Source of the DNA: Camellia lanceoleosa
Lineage: Eukaryota > Streptophyta > Magnoliopsida > Ericales > Theaceae
NCBI GenBank assembly: GCA_025200525.1
Contig: CM045761.1
Coordinates: forward strand, 46,012,190-46,076,189
Direction of reading: 5' to 3'
Length of the DNA: 64,000 nucleotides
The notes under the pieces were generated by a model. That model did not search any database. It had not been told where the DNA came from and saw only the letters and a list, made by a program, of their open reading frames with translations. Position numbers and translations under genes: made by a program. Positions within the stretch are counted from its first letter, which is position 1. Every line of letters starts with the position of its first letter. Shown in pieces: positions 1-11,697 of the stretch.

Positions 1-960
1 AATCTAACTTTCAACTCCTGAGACGCCTTTTCTCAAGTCTCCCTCCAACCAAATTTGACTCCCTGGCGAGCCAACCTAGTCAACGGCGAAGCTAACCTGG
101 AGAAATCTTTCACAAATCGACGGTAGTACCCAGCTAATCCCGAAAATCGGATCTCAAACACACTCTTAGGTCAGGCCCGTCTTGCCGCTCGCCTTGGATG
201 TATCAGCAGACACCCCTTCCCTAAACTACATGGCCTAAGAACTTGACTTCCTTAGCCGTAACTTCGACTTCCCAAACTTGGCATACTGCCTATGGGCTCT
301 AAGCAATTCAAGCACCACTCTCAAGTGTTCCTCGTGCTCTTGCTCGAGGGTGAATAGATAAGAATGTCGTCCACAAAACGACCACAAACGATCCAAGAAT
401 TCCGGAAGATCCGGTTCATCAAGTCCATAAAGATCGCGGTGCATTGGTAAGCCCAAATGGCATCACCAGAACTCATAATGGCCATACCGCTGCATTTAAT
501 GCCGCTTGAATATCCTCCTCTCGACCTCAACCGGTGGTAACCCGATCTCAAGTCTATCTTAGAGAAACAACGGAACCCTTCAACCGGTCAAACAAGTCAT
601 CTATACGGGCATAGGGTACTTATTCTTAATCAGAACCCGATTCAACTTCCTAGTCGATACACAACCTCAAGGCACCATCTTTCTTTTTAGCAAAGAGGGC
701 GGTGCTCTACTACGATACACTAGGCTTAACGAAGCCCTTATCTAGCAATTCTTGGGCTGAATTTTCAACTCAATCAACTCTGCAGGTGCAAAACGATAAG
801 GTGCCATAGAAATCGGCCGTCTGCACTAAATCAATAGAGAACTCGTCTCTCGGTGGGGTGGCAAATCAATAAGATCCTCGAAAGACATCTCACAGATTCA
901 CAAACTACCCTTGGCAACTCAACTGGGTCTCATCACACTCACCATTCTCAAAACTAGCAA
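1..960 (-). pseudogene. Reverse transcriptase/RNase H remnant of element I
   Basis: On the minus strand, 321-551 encodes FVDDILIYS (the Y/F-x-D-D polymerase box) after a segment resembling the plant RT motif AIFMDLMNRIFR. Bases 1-180 encode SGLAGYYRRFVKDFS, typical of the RT connection that precedes RNase H. The two parts are in different frames and stops are frequent. RNase H and integrase would lie left of the window. Confidence 0.8.
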
Positions 961-1154
961 GTAAACTACTAAGCTCATTCCACCTTCATGACCGCACCCG
1001 TGGCACAATACTACCAACCCGGTCTCCTAAAAAGTGGAAAAACTCCCTGCTCATCAGACAAATAGTAACCCTCTGGCGGTAACAATCAATAACCGCCCGA
1101 GATGACGATAACTATCCATACCCAAAATAACATCAAAGCCCTTCATGGGCATAA

Positions 1155-1367
1155 CTACAAATGGAAAAGGAAGTCGATGATCGTCGACCCTATATCACAA
1201 CCTCTACATCCGTGCCTCAAAATTAACTCACCCCAATAGGTGACACAACGCAAATAGGAGATGCTAAAAGTGCTAACTCCAATTCCAACACGATGCAAAT
1301 GCAACAGATACAAAGAATGAGATGCACCCGTGTCAATCAACACTCTAGCAACCGAATTGCAAAACAA
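1155..1367 (-). pseudogene. Retropepsin (protease) remnant of element I
   Basis: The minus strand encodes ARVLIDTGASHSLY near 1318-1350, the retropepsin active-site D-T-G followed by the A-S-H-S seen in plant Ty3 proteases. Downstream residues diverge quickly. The catalytic triplet is intact but the surrounding frame is broken. It lies between the zinc knuckle and RT, as expected for Ty3 pol. Confidence 0.75.
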
Positions 1368-1589
1368 AAAGGTACCTCTCTACTCTTGATGGAGCAGATT
1401 AGGTCTGTAACAAGATACACGCTACCAGTAGGCCCCTCGATCTACCTGCCGCCTCGGAGCATAGGATCACAGTCGATCGACGACGAAGCCCCGGATTGGC
1501 CTCGAGGCTGCCAGATCGAGCTGTTGAAATCCTGCGTCTGTCTAGAACCAGACGCCTCTGGTGGCACTCAACCGTGGCAATACCTCTTC

Positions 1590-2645
1590 ATGTGCCCGTT
1601 GTCCACATCGGTAACACGACACGGCCGCCTGCCCGAACTCGACTCGTGGTCTGGGCGACGAAGAAGCTCCGACCCCGCCTTCAGGTGGGCAACAGAAGCC
1701 TTGTGACGGTGGCCACACTTGTAACAGAACTCTCGATCGCCTCCCGAGCTCGTGACTCTAGATCTTGGGAAAGTCGACTGGCCAAACCACTGGGACGGCC
1801 GAGGGTTATAACCCTTCGCCTCCTACCATCACTCTGTCCTCTTGGCCCCTCTTGGAGCCCCCATGTTTCTCTTCTTCTCCCTCGCATCATCGGCTCCATA
1901 TGAGCCGCAAAGATCCACCAAATGCTCAGACTCTCGAATGTAAGGTCCACTAACTTTCAACTTGAGGTCCCACCTCAACTTCCGCTCAAACTCATAACAA
2001 CGGCGCCTCTGCCGCCACAAGTTCAGTGCAAACTCGACAAGCTTAGTAAATGTAGCCTCAAACTCGCCACGCATAAACCATCTGCTTAAGCTTGGTAACC
2101 GATCCCTTAGTCTCTCTAGCCATCATGATAAAAACCTCTCTGGAAAGCATTCACAAACGCCTCCCAAGTACCACCCACACGAACTTTCTCATACTTCCAC
2201 CATTGACCAAGATCTCCTTCATTTGGAAGGATGCCAAGGTCACTTTCAATGCTCGCCCTCAATGCCTAGCATTTGAACGCTTTTACTCATCTGTTTCTAG
2301 CCACTGCTCGCCTTCAATGGCTCCTTAGGATCCCCAACAAACTCCTCCGGATTAGACCGGAAGAACTCCCTCTTCAAGAAAGAAGGTCCTGCCTCGTTTG
2401 CCTGATTTCCTGCTCTGAGAATACCTTAGGCCCCTGCTATCTCCCGGGCCCAGGCACCCATGGCTCTCCGACCCACCGGCCGGCCACATTGGCTGACCAA
2501 CCCCTTCTGAATCGGGAATCTCATCCGGTAATGGCATTTCCTGTCTTCTAGGCCTACCACGCCTACCACCTCTTGCTCGTCCTGACATCCTAATAAAGGT
2601 AACCCAAAACATTAGCACATTTATAAACGTGCCAAAACTAGACAC
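1590..2645 (-). pseudogene. Degenerate gag of element I
   Basis: The minus strand shows an N-terminal Arg/Gly/Pro-rich stretch (2352-2645), a capsid-like segment (1829-2074) with a YEFERKLRWDLK motif comparable to FEFESKLRDDIR in element III Gag, and zinc-knuckle remnants near 1655-1735 (CYKCGHRH, CYRCGQRAH). Pieces are in different frames with stops between them, so no intact Gag can be made. Its role would be capsid assembly and RNA packaging. Assignment rests on order, motifs and the related copy at 36.7-37.6 kb. Confidence 0.7.
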
Positions 2646-2959
2646 TCATGTCCTAATACATGGATAACTGTAATTCATTCCACGTAAGCACATAAACACA
2701 TAAGCACTTACGAATTTCATTTCCGGATGATGACAGTCCCAAGGCGTTACTAGAGTACCGGTTAGAAACAGCATTGATCAAGTGCCTTTCCAACGGGACT
2801 CTCAGAAACCCAAAGATCCAGTCAACATCCTAGAAACTAAATCCCATACCCAAATAATCACATAAGCATATATCGATACACCTAAGTCTCTATCGAGCGA
2901 GACAAACCCATTGTGATTCTAATCACTTCCCACGTACCCAAGGTATTCGAACCCGGTAT

Positions 2960-2971
2960 GCTCTGATACCA
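2960..2971 (-). other. Primer-binding site, initiator tRNA-Met type (element I)
   Basis: The minus strand reads TGGTATCAGAGC, three bases inside the LTR end. This is the complement of the 3' end of plant initiator tRNA-Met, as used by most Ty3 chromoviruses. It fixes the LTR boundary and the element's orientation. Confidence 0.9.
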
Positions 2972-2974
2972 AGT

Positions 2975-4778
2975 TGTAACGCCCTCAAAATAATGATATT
3001 AAACCAACAATATTAACATGCTATAATATATAAAAGGTCCACGTCCTTCCATTCATCAGAGTGTTATTACAAAAGGTATTACATGTTAACAACAAAAGCA
3101 AATGCCCTACGGGCTTACAGCTTTCCAAGTTAACACTTGGTTACAAGAAAGTAGAGTGCTAACTCATTTACACATTAAGCCCTAGGCTTGAATTTACATG
3201 TAACAAGAAAAGGAAAGACAACCAAAAGTCCGTCCCGCCACTAGCCTCCCAAGCTAAGTCCTTGGAGGTGGCATGCTACCAAGACGAAAATGATGTTCCC
3301 ATATAGGGTGAGCCACACCAAGAGAAATATACTAAACCGGTTATAAATAATGACTAAAAGGTTAACAATTGATAGATGGTCAATTCTTTTACATCCTTTC
3401 ATCACATCAACAAATATAAACAAAACATTACATTCATACTTTCCATGACAAGCATACATGCTCTGCTAATATATTTCTAGATAAGCATACATGCTCTATC
3501 TACGAGTTCATCCCTATCTCCTCCCAAAGAACATCCGGTTTAGAGGTCCATCCCTATCTTCCCTAAACCATGAGTACATCCCTATCTCCTCCAACACAAC
3601 ACAATGCATATATATAACAATTATACACATCACATATCAATACATAAAATCAATGTATTCTTTCCATCGTCATAACCCATGACCCAATTCTATTTCAATT
3701 CCTCATTTTCCACAATTAACTATTCACATTAATTAATCAATGTAATTAGGACGTTTTCATAATTAACATTACAACCCTTAGGTTCCAATTTCACTAATGT
3801 TTCAACATTAATTCCATGTTTCTATACCAAACATGCTTCTAGGTTTATTATAGACAAAACCCCAAACTTTTATAAAATTACACAATGGCCCAAAGTTTCC
3901 CAAAATTACACAACAACTACCAACATATCAAAATGCTAAAATTCAAAGACAAAATCCATAAAGAGGAGTAGGATATCCCTACCTCAAAGTTTGAGCTCAA
4001 AAGGAGATGAAGACCCAACACCCAACTTGCTCCAAAACCGAATATTTTCAGATTATATCGAAGCCCAAGTCACCCTCTACCCTTTTAACAAAGCACTTAG
4101 GGAAGATTCACCCTCTAGGGAGATGATTTCTTAGAGAGAAGGCAAGTCTAGAGAGAGAGGCTCTCAGATTTAGGGTTTTAAAAAGTAAAAGCTTCAAAAA
4201 AGTGAAGTTTAGATCGCTAGCTGCGAACTGATATAAACAGGCTCGCTCGAGCGAAGACTTGGTCGCTCGAGCGACCAGACACAGAAAACCGTAGCTCGAG
4301 CCAAGAAGGTCTCGCTCGAGCCAACATCCTAGAAACTCGCTCGAGCGAAGAAAAGCTCGCTCGAGCCAAGAGCTCGACCCTTCAGGTCTGCAACTAGACG
4401 CACGCTCGAGCGATTTAACCGCCGCTCGGCGAAGACCGAACCAGATCGCTCGAGCGAAGAATCAGCTCGCCGAGCGAAATCATGGTGTTCGAGCCCAGCC
4501 AGACCTTAGCCGCCGCCGAAGCGAAGCCGCCTCGCTCGACCCACCGAACACAAAACTCAACTCTCGCTCGGCGACAAACTCCTCGCCGGCGAAGGACAAA
4601 ATTTCAGGCGGCAACCCTTGGCTCCGAACACAACCAACTCAAAACAAACTCGCCAACACATCCTATAACTCAAATACAATATATGAAAGGTCGTAAACAG
4701 GACAACAATCCACTACCAACATCCACGGACACACGTCCGGATCACTATACAACAAGGGGTAAACCCGGGATCGCTATA
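2975..4778 (-). repeat. 5' LTR of element I (TA...CA termini)
   Basis: Read on the minus strand it begins TATAGCGATCCCGGG and ends GGGCGTTACA. The same termini occur at 17099-19247, 33139-36327 and 40632-42956. It contains the CGCTCGAGCG palindrome array (about 4243-4590) and a stretch matching the polyadenylation end of the other copies near 3100-3330. Length is 1804 bp, shorter than the other copies, so it carries deletions. Confidence 0.85.
4243..4590 (-). repeat. CGCTCGAGCG palindrome array in element I LTR
   Basis: Several perfect and many degenerate copies of the self-complementary CGCTCGAGCG are spaced irregularly. Variants include CGCTCGGCG and CTCGAGCC. On the minus strand an AT-rich TATA-like stretch (about 4230-4239) follows the array, so the array occupies the same promoter-proximal position as in the other LTR copies. 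Confidence 0.85.
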
Positions 4779-5478
4779 GGATTCAATATTAAGGTGAGTT
4801 ATATTATACATTGAGTAATCATAAAATTGTTTTATTATTTTATGTAAATCATGTTTTTTTTTTTTAAAAAAAAAAAATTAGCATCACAATTATGTCATTT
4901 AGTTTATGAACCCTATTCACTTAAAAATAGAAACTCAGGGATATAACTGTTTATTAAATGTACTTTGGAATAATTATTTTGTAAGTACTACCACGAAAGT
5001 CCCATGCCTTGAGAGACTTAAATAATCATTGACCCTTTGATTAGTTACTTTGTGACCCTCTGTTTGTCATGAATTTATTGACCCTCTGTTCTGCTCTATA
5101 CCATGGTTATGGTTATTTCACTTATATAATTTCTATATTATATGTTTGTTATTTAAAATAATTGATTTATTTAAACCAAACTATTTCATTATTCAATCTA
5201 AATAATTATCCATGATGCTTTGTGTACCCTTATGCTCTTAATATAATATTTATCACTTTGCCATGTGCTTATAGCTGTTAAACCCTTTTTTCAAGTGAAG
5301 AAACTTAAGAACAATAAAAGTTCTTATGTATGCCTTAGACATTTATATGCACTTTTTTTTATTTTTTTATTTTATCCTGCTGCATTATTTAATTTGTTAA
5401 ATCTAAAATTAAAACCTTGGTAGCTTAAAATTTATCTAGTTGTGAATCTAGCCCAAGCTTCGGGGTTAGGTCATGACA
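4779..5478 (+). repeat. Right part of element II 5' LTR
   Basis: It ends GGTCATGACA just before the PBS. Its first part, from CAATATTAAGGTGAG, is closely similar to 19493-19865, which identifies both as the same LTR. The left part is absent because element I is inserted at 4778; the rest probably lies left of the window. Confidence 0.75.
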
Positions 5479-5482
5479 AAAG

Positions 5483-5494
5483 TGGTATCAGAGC
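5483..5494 (+). other. Primer-binding site, initiator tRNA-Met type (element II)
   Basis: TGGTATCAGAGC lies four bases after the LTR terminus CATGACA. It fixes the plus orientation and the LTR end. Confidence 0.9.
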
Positions 5495-6534
5495 AGTGGT
5501 TAAAAAATAAAATAAATATATATAGACTAAAATAAAATAAAATAAATAGGACATGCATACTATTAGACAATAGGGAAAAGAAAATTTTAAGTTGCTCAGA
5601 TACATTAGCCATTATGGGTATAGTTTCTTATTCGTTCCATTTTTGAGTTTGGGCATCCTGTGGTGCAAGAAATGTCGGAACTCAATTTTGGTGACTCTCT
5701 TTGGTACGGGCCCGATCCACCGAAGTTTAGTTAGACATGCGAACCCGACCCTTAACTAGCTGATGAGTAGACCGGTATACTTGTGGGTGGTTCTAAGGGA
5801 GGTGGAACTACTTTGGTGGAGGATTGGTGGCGACAGTACATTGGACAGATTTCTCGGACTAACAAGAGTGGTAGGCATGACCTCAGGCCTAGGATACCCC
5901 CACTTCTTGGTAGCACCCTTGCCCTTGGAGTTTATGGCCCGAAGAGGGAATGCTTTCTTAAGTGACCACCTACAAGCAAGAATCCTTTCCCCTAAAAATA
6001 TTATTGATATCCAAACAGTTGATTTTGAGGATCTTATGACAAATGTGGGGGTACCGGTGCGCATCACAGGACAACAGTTATGGGGTTATGAGGCAAGCAT
6101 TTCCATTTACCAGTTAGAAGTAGTTTGGTTATGTTTGGGTATTAAGCTTAGTGGTTGGGAATTTGAGCATCATATGCAGTTGCAGTTCCCATGGTTATTT
6201 TTAAACTAGATCCCAAGAGTAAAGTTTTTTTTGTGTGTTTTCTTGTTCTTTTTGAGGTATAGTGAGCTAATCATGGCCTAGTTCTAATCCATTTTGCTAT
6301 AAGGGGATTAGACACTAACTAGACATAATTGTTAACTCGTGGGAACAAGTCATGTACCAACACCACTATGCATAAATAAAACTAGTGTTTTGTGAATAGT
6401 ATGTATAATGTTCTATGAACTATGCTTTATAAATCATGTTAGTAACATTTTGAACCAAGTATGTGATGATTAACCATTGTTATGTACAAATAGAAATTAT
6501 GCACCACTTTCACTAAAACTGTTGCTTTATAGCT
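5495..6534 (+). other. Element II leader with an unassigned 148-codon ORF
   Basis: About 1 kb between PBS and gag. It holds an open frame at 5763-6209 whose product has aromatic and Leu/Val-rich stretches but no motif I recognise; a different frame is also open at 5783-5965. There is no zinc knuckle or protease signature. It could be chance openness in an untranslated leader or a worn-out extra ORF. I assign no function. Confidence 0.35.
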
Positions 6535-7330
6535 ATGGCTAACAATGGAAATGGTACGGATCATCATCTAATGGAGCCGATCTGATGGAAAAAATCGTAG
6601 AAAGGGTTGTTGCTAGTTTCTTGCAAGCCTTGTAGAACAAAGTAACCAATGAAATACGAGAACATCGTGAAAGGCTAACTACAATTAAACGGTTCCAAGA
6701 TTTGAAACCTTCCACATTCGCAGGGGACTCGAACCCATTGCTAGCTGAAGCTTGGGTTAAAGAAATGGAGAAGATTTGTTGTGCGTTACCTTGCATCGAA
6801 GAACAGAAGGTGTCATTCGCCACCTTCACTTTTAAAGAGAATGCGCAAGAATAGTGGCTTCTTACCATAGAAAAGAAAAAGATCATGACTTGGGCTAAAT
6901 TTCTAGAAGTATTCTATGAAAAGTACTTTCTGGAATCATTACAGGAGCAAAAGGCGTTAGAGTTTCTACACTTGAAGTAAGGAACGATGTCAATAGTACA
7001 ATACGAAAGTAAGTTCACCCGACTGGCGCGATTTGCAACGTATGTTATTCCAACAGAAGAATGGAAAGCTAGGAAGTTCGAAGCAGGATTGGATAGTGAA
7101 ATCAAAGATAAGATTGAGGTTTTGAAATTACCAACCTACGCGGATATGGTAGATCGGGCATACATCACTAAGAAAGGAATTAAAACCTCACGTTCGGGCG
7201 AAATAGGTCAAAAGCAGTGATTTCGGAAACTAGTCGGAGGATCTAGGACAGTTCTACCAAAGAAAATGAATACCAGACCTATTAGCTCAACTAGTTCGGC
7301 CAATCAAAGCTCAACTATTCCTAGGGGTAG
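6535..7330 (+). pseudogene. gag of element II, N-terminal and capsid part
   Basis: An ATG at 6535 opens a short frame. After a shift the protein reads through a retrotransposon Gag (PF03732-like) capsid core, including PSTFAGDSNPLLAEAW, then KFTRLARFATYV and KARKFEAGLD (6987-7220). In-frame stops occur near 6853 and 6977. The reading frame is cut at 7330 by the start of an inserted LTR sequence. The zinc-knuckle part resumes near 13.02 kb. Confidence 0.8.
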
Positions 7331-7504
7331 TGTAGACACCCCATTTTTACCGCCTTAAGATTGGGGTGTCACTGATTTATCACTCAATGATAAATGTGTA
7401 TGCTTGCCGAATGCTTGACTTTCTCAGCAGGAAATCTCAGTTTTGAACCATCAAACCTTGTACCTTGCTTTCGACCAAAACAGTGGATTTAGGCATGTGC
7501 CCCC

Positions 7505-7590
7505 ACCGACTGTCAGTCACTAGTATGGCTTGTTGCCCACTAATGTGGCCTGCCAGCCACTAGTGGCCGGTTGACCACTGGTGCAAAAAA
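7505..7590. repeat. CCACTAGTGG-like palindrome cluster in element V LTR
   Basis: Repeated near-palindromes built on CACTAGTGG or CACTGGTG (GTCACTAGTATGG, CCCACTAATGTGG, GCCACTAGTGGCC, GACCACTGGTG) lie about 20 bp apart, roughly 100 bp before the TATA box. A second set of related motifs occurs at 9120-9200. Confidence 0.65.
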
Positions 7591-7681
7591 ATAGATATTT
7601 TCTGCCAGTTGTCCCCCCCATGTGCATGCACTATTCCAGTGGTATGTATACATATATTTTCGAGATAGTCACAAGGTTTTC

Positions 7682-7693
7682 TATATATAAAGG
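7682..7693 (+). promoter_or_regulatory. TATA box of element V LTR
   Basis: TATATATAAAGG lies within the first 360 bases of the LTR, followed about 60 bases later by CT-rich sequence typical of a plant transcript leader. A palindrome-rich stretch (7505-7590) lies upstream. Confidence 0.55.
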
Positions 7694-9205
7694 ACCTCCC
7701 CTCTTGGTTTCAAGGTTGGAAAAATTGAGTGAGAAAATATTTTTAGAAGAACAAAATTCTCTCTCTACAACTCTCTCTCTCTTGCAACTTACATAGCCTT
7801 TGCTTAAACACTCTAAACCAAACCTAGAGAGTTTCTTGCTGAGGTGATTTAAGCTTGAATTTGAGCTCTTGAGGTACTTGAGAGTGTGAAATTGATGGTT
7901 TGTCACTCAAGGTTTCATTCCTCTTTAAGAGGTATACCTTCTAGTGTTTTTTGTACCATCTTTACACAACTTATTTTTTATCATTTCTTGTTGTTTTTGA
8001 GCTGTTTATTACCTTTTTGGGGGGCTGAAACTTATGGTTTAAGGCCATTAAAAGTGGAGGGGTTGATAACCCTTCTTTGAACCTTGTTTCTAAGGCCTTT
8101 GCCCTTATGTTTCCCACCTTCTCATCACCTTTTTTTGAGCTTTTTACCACTGATTTTCAAAGGTTTTTCAGAGGCAAAAATCATGTTTTGAAGTCCTAAA
8201 AGTGGAGGGGTTAGCCTCCCCTCCTTGTGCTTGTGTGCTAGTATTAATTCTTCAATGTTTTAGCTAGTTGTTGTAGCTATTTTTATCTTAATTCCAACAC
8301 TTTTTTGGATTGTTTCAGGAATGTTTTAAGGCTGTTTTTATGTTTTAGCTTCATTCATGTTTTGTATAGTATGCTTGTAGTGTAATGGTCTTCATAGGGT
8401 TAGTGTTTTAGGCATTAGACATCAATCTATTTGAGTTGATAGTATTTGTTTCAAGCTTTCCATACTTGTATTCATCTCTAATCACCTCTGCAACCTCCTC
8501 ATTTCTTGGCTTTTTCTTTGTTTTGAAAGTTGTTTCAAACTAATTGCTTGTTTAAGTTTCAGATAGAGGTATCATGCTTAATGGTTTAATCCCTTTGGGT
8601 GTTCATTACCAATGACATGATGTCTCTCTCATGCCTAAAACAATTCTTTGTTTGATGCTCCTTTCCATTAGAGGACTTAAAGCTCATTGCTGGACTTAAT
8701 TGGCTAAGGAATGGAAGGTAATTAAAATGGAATAATAAATTGGGGTTAAAATGAAGCAAGATAATAAAAGGTTTTATGTTCAATCGGACGTTAATTGAAC
8801 ACATGGAAACTTGGGTCATTTCATACTTGCTAGTGATGAAATGGTTCAAGTTTCCAAGGTCAACCACTTTCCTTGATCAATTCATGATAAGGAGGAGGTT
8901 CATGGGTCTTTCCTTACCATTCATTGAAATTGTGTCCATTGATTCATAAGTCATCACGCAATGAAATCGCGTCGATTAATGGCTTGCGAATCAAGCCTAC
9001 CCCTCCTTTGAGTTGTTTGATGATAAAGAGAGGCAAGGTAGAAAAATCCCCTGAGAATACCTTAGTTTGTACTCTGTTTGTCCTCTGTTGTTGCAGGAAA
9101 AAACCAACATTAATGGCCGGTAGGCTACTTTTTGATCGGCAACCACTATTAGTGGCCTACCGACCACTACTTTTGGGTTGCCGTCTACTTTTTCCAGGTA
9201 GGCAG

Positions 9206-11697
9206 TGTAACGCCAAAAAAAATTGGGCAGGGTATATCTATTTATACAATAAACCCACTTGATAGACAAACACATATATCTAGTTAACTATTCCATACAT
9301 CCATTTCCATTTAATCCCAAATGCCAAATATATGTTGTTCACATCTCAATGCCCTAGTTCCAATCCTAAGCATGCATTTCACAACAAGTATGAAATAGAA
9401 ACCAAACAGATAATAAGTGCCCTACAGGCTTACAAATTTATACAAGAACATTCTTGGTTACACAAAATGGAGTTTCAACTCAACGCAATACAGCCTTGGG
9501 CTTACATTCAACAAATAACCATAAAATCCTAAGTCAGTGCCTTGGTGGAGGCATATCACCTGTACTTGAAATGGTTTCCCTTATAGAGTGAGCCACAACT
9601 CAGTAGAGATATACTACACAACATATGGACCATAACAAAACTAAAGAGGAGTATGCTCATGCCATGCTCATGATAAAACAGTTTATCTCTCTTTTTATAA
9701 AGCATGCAATGCTGAAATGCAACAACAGATATAAAATCATTTCTATTTTAAACCATATATGTTATATGAATACAGCTCTGTGAATCTCTAGGTGGGTGTC
9801 TGCAAGTAGGCCTAAATGCATTACCACTGTCATTTTTACCAATAAATTGGAAGGCTCGACACCTAACCATGTGGTTCTAAACCCCCTACCCAAATTCACA
9901 AAGTATTCATCTTTTCGCAAACAGATACATTTCCAAACATTTCTCAAAGAACAGATGCATTTCCAATAAAATGAATGTAATAAAATGTCCAATGCAACAA
10001 ATGAGGAATATGGTTCAGTTTACCTAAGTCTCATGTATTTCTACAACCATCTTGGCTATCATCTACCGATAACCCAAAACAGATATTTCTAAACAGATAT
10101 TTAAACAATTAAATTCTAAAAATTCTGATAAATACAATCTATTTCACATCTCATCAAATATGAACAACTATACTAGTTTTTATATCACAATCACGTTCGG
10201 TAACCTCTCAAGGTCCATTTCTAACCATGTCGGTTTTATTCCAACAGATACATTAAGCAAAATAATACCGTTAATGCCCAAGAAAACATCATTTTCTTTC
10301 CAAAATCATTCTCCAAGCGTTATTCAATTATGACATCCTATTTTGATCGAAAGTCCCAAAAGTTAAACATAGTTCCTTTATTTTCTTTAAAAATGGTCTT
10401 TTGGTCACAAACCAGTAAAAATTTCAAAACCAATCGAATCGAAGTCCGTTTTTGTTCAAATTTAAAACATAACTCTTTCATAACCTTACAAACATATTCC
10501 AAGTTCACACTTTCACAATTTGGGCATCAACTTTTTATTTTTCTTAAAATTTCTCTTTTAAGCAAATAAATCACAATTTTTTCAAAAATTCTAATTAAAT
10601 TATACGCAACTCTAAGCTCCCTATAATCAAGTAAAAGTGCATAAAGAAGTGTAGGAAAAATCCCTACCTCAAGTTAGAAGAGGAAACAAGCAAAAAAAAA
10701 TTTCCAATTTTCGACTTTGTTTCATCAATTTAACCTTAAGAACTATAGGCAAAAATTTTATAGATTTTGCTAGATCACAAAAAGAAATGAGGGTTTATGG
10801 TGGTGTTTAGAAAGAGATGAAAGAAATGAGGGAGTAGAGGGAGAGAATTGCATTATGTGTTTTGGGGTTCAAAGGAAAGAAATGAATCAAGGTTGATGGA
10901 ATAGAGGCAGGCCCCCACGTGTGCTTGCTTCCTTTATTATTATTTTATTATATATATATATATATATCCATCTCTCTCTAGGTTTATAATTAAAAGTACA
11001 ATTAGCAACTTTATGAGATTTTGTAACCTAATTTATAAAATGATATCATTATTTCTTCACCACAAAATATATTTCGTTTGCTTGCACACATCACAAAATA
11101 TAATATTTTGCTCACCACGAAATATACACCAATTTTTTTTACTACAAAAATATATAATTTTTCACCATATGGTACACACCATAAAATCAACTATCAAATA
11201 TTTATTATAATCCTATATATTAAATAATAACAACTCCCAAAGTGGTTATTACCAATCACATTTTAAAATGACCAAACAGTTGAACGTGAGTCATTGAACA
11301 AATTCAATTTAAATTAAATCTAAGTCATGGGTCTCACCCATAAGTCAAATATGGTCCAATTATATACCAAAATAGACTCAACAAATTTATCTCAAATCAT
11401 GGTCTGAACACCCAAAACTCAATTTTAAATTCTACTATAAATTAAACTGAATACCAATCAGTCCGTGAATTTTCATAAAATAAATACTCATCATTAAATT
11501 CTGAAATTTTTATCCAATGTGCTAGACTCATATGGGAACAACATATAAAAATTTCATAATTTTCTGATATCGGAAACTATTTTAAAAAAATACAAAACCG
11601 AACTATTTTCGCACAGAATTTACACGGCAATCAAATTCAAAAATTTGTTCAATTAAATTATGCGCTGGCTATTTAAAAAAAAAATTGGGTCACTACA
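9206..11697 (-). mobile_element. Solo LTR (2492 bp) inside element V
   Basis: On the plus strand it starts TGTAACGCC and ends TCACTACA. It is flanked by the exact 5-bp repeat GGCAG (9201-9205 and 11698-11702). The TGTAACGCC end and stretches such as the GGAGGCATATCACC and GAGTGAGCCACA regions resemble the minus-oriented LTR of element I, so I read it as a minus-oriented LTR of a related family. No internal domains are present, so it is a solo LTR left by LTR-LTR recombination. Confidence 0.85.

Larger units (their letters stand above)
1..4778 (-). mobile_element. Element I: Ty3/gypsy LTR retrotransposon, minus strand, truncated by window edge
   Basis: Minus-strand element read right to left: 5' LTR (2975-4778), tRNA-Met primer-binding site (2960-2971), gag, zinc knuckle, protease, reverse transcriptase, then the RT/RNase H junction running off base 1. 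The order protease then RT/RNase H is that of Ty3/gypsy. All coding parts carry stops and shifts, so it is dead. The 3' LTR and the left TSD lie outside the window. It sits in the 5' LTR of element II, because sequence right of 4778 matches element II's 3' LTR near 19493. The LTR family is the same as element III and the solo LTR at 17099. Confidence 0.85.
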
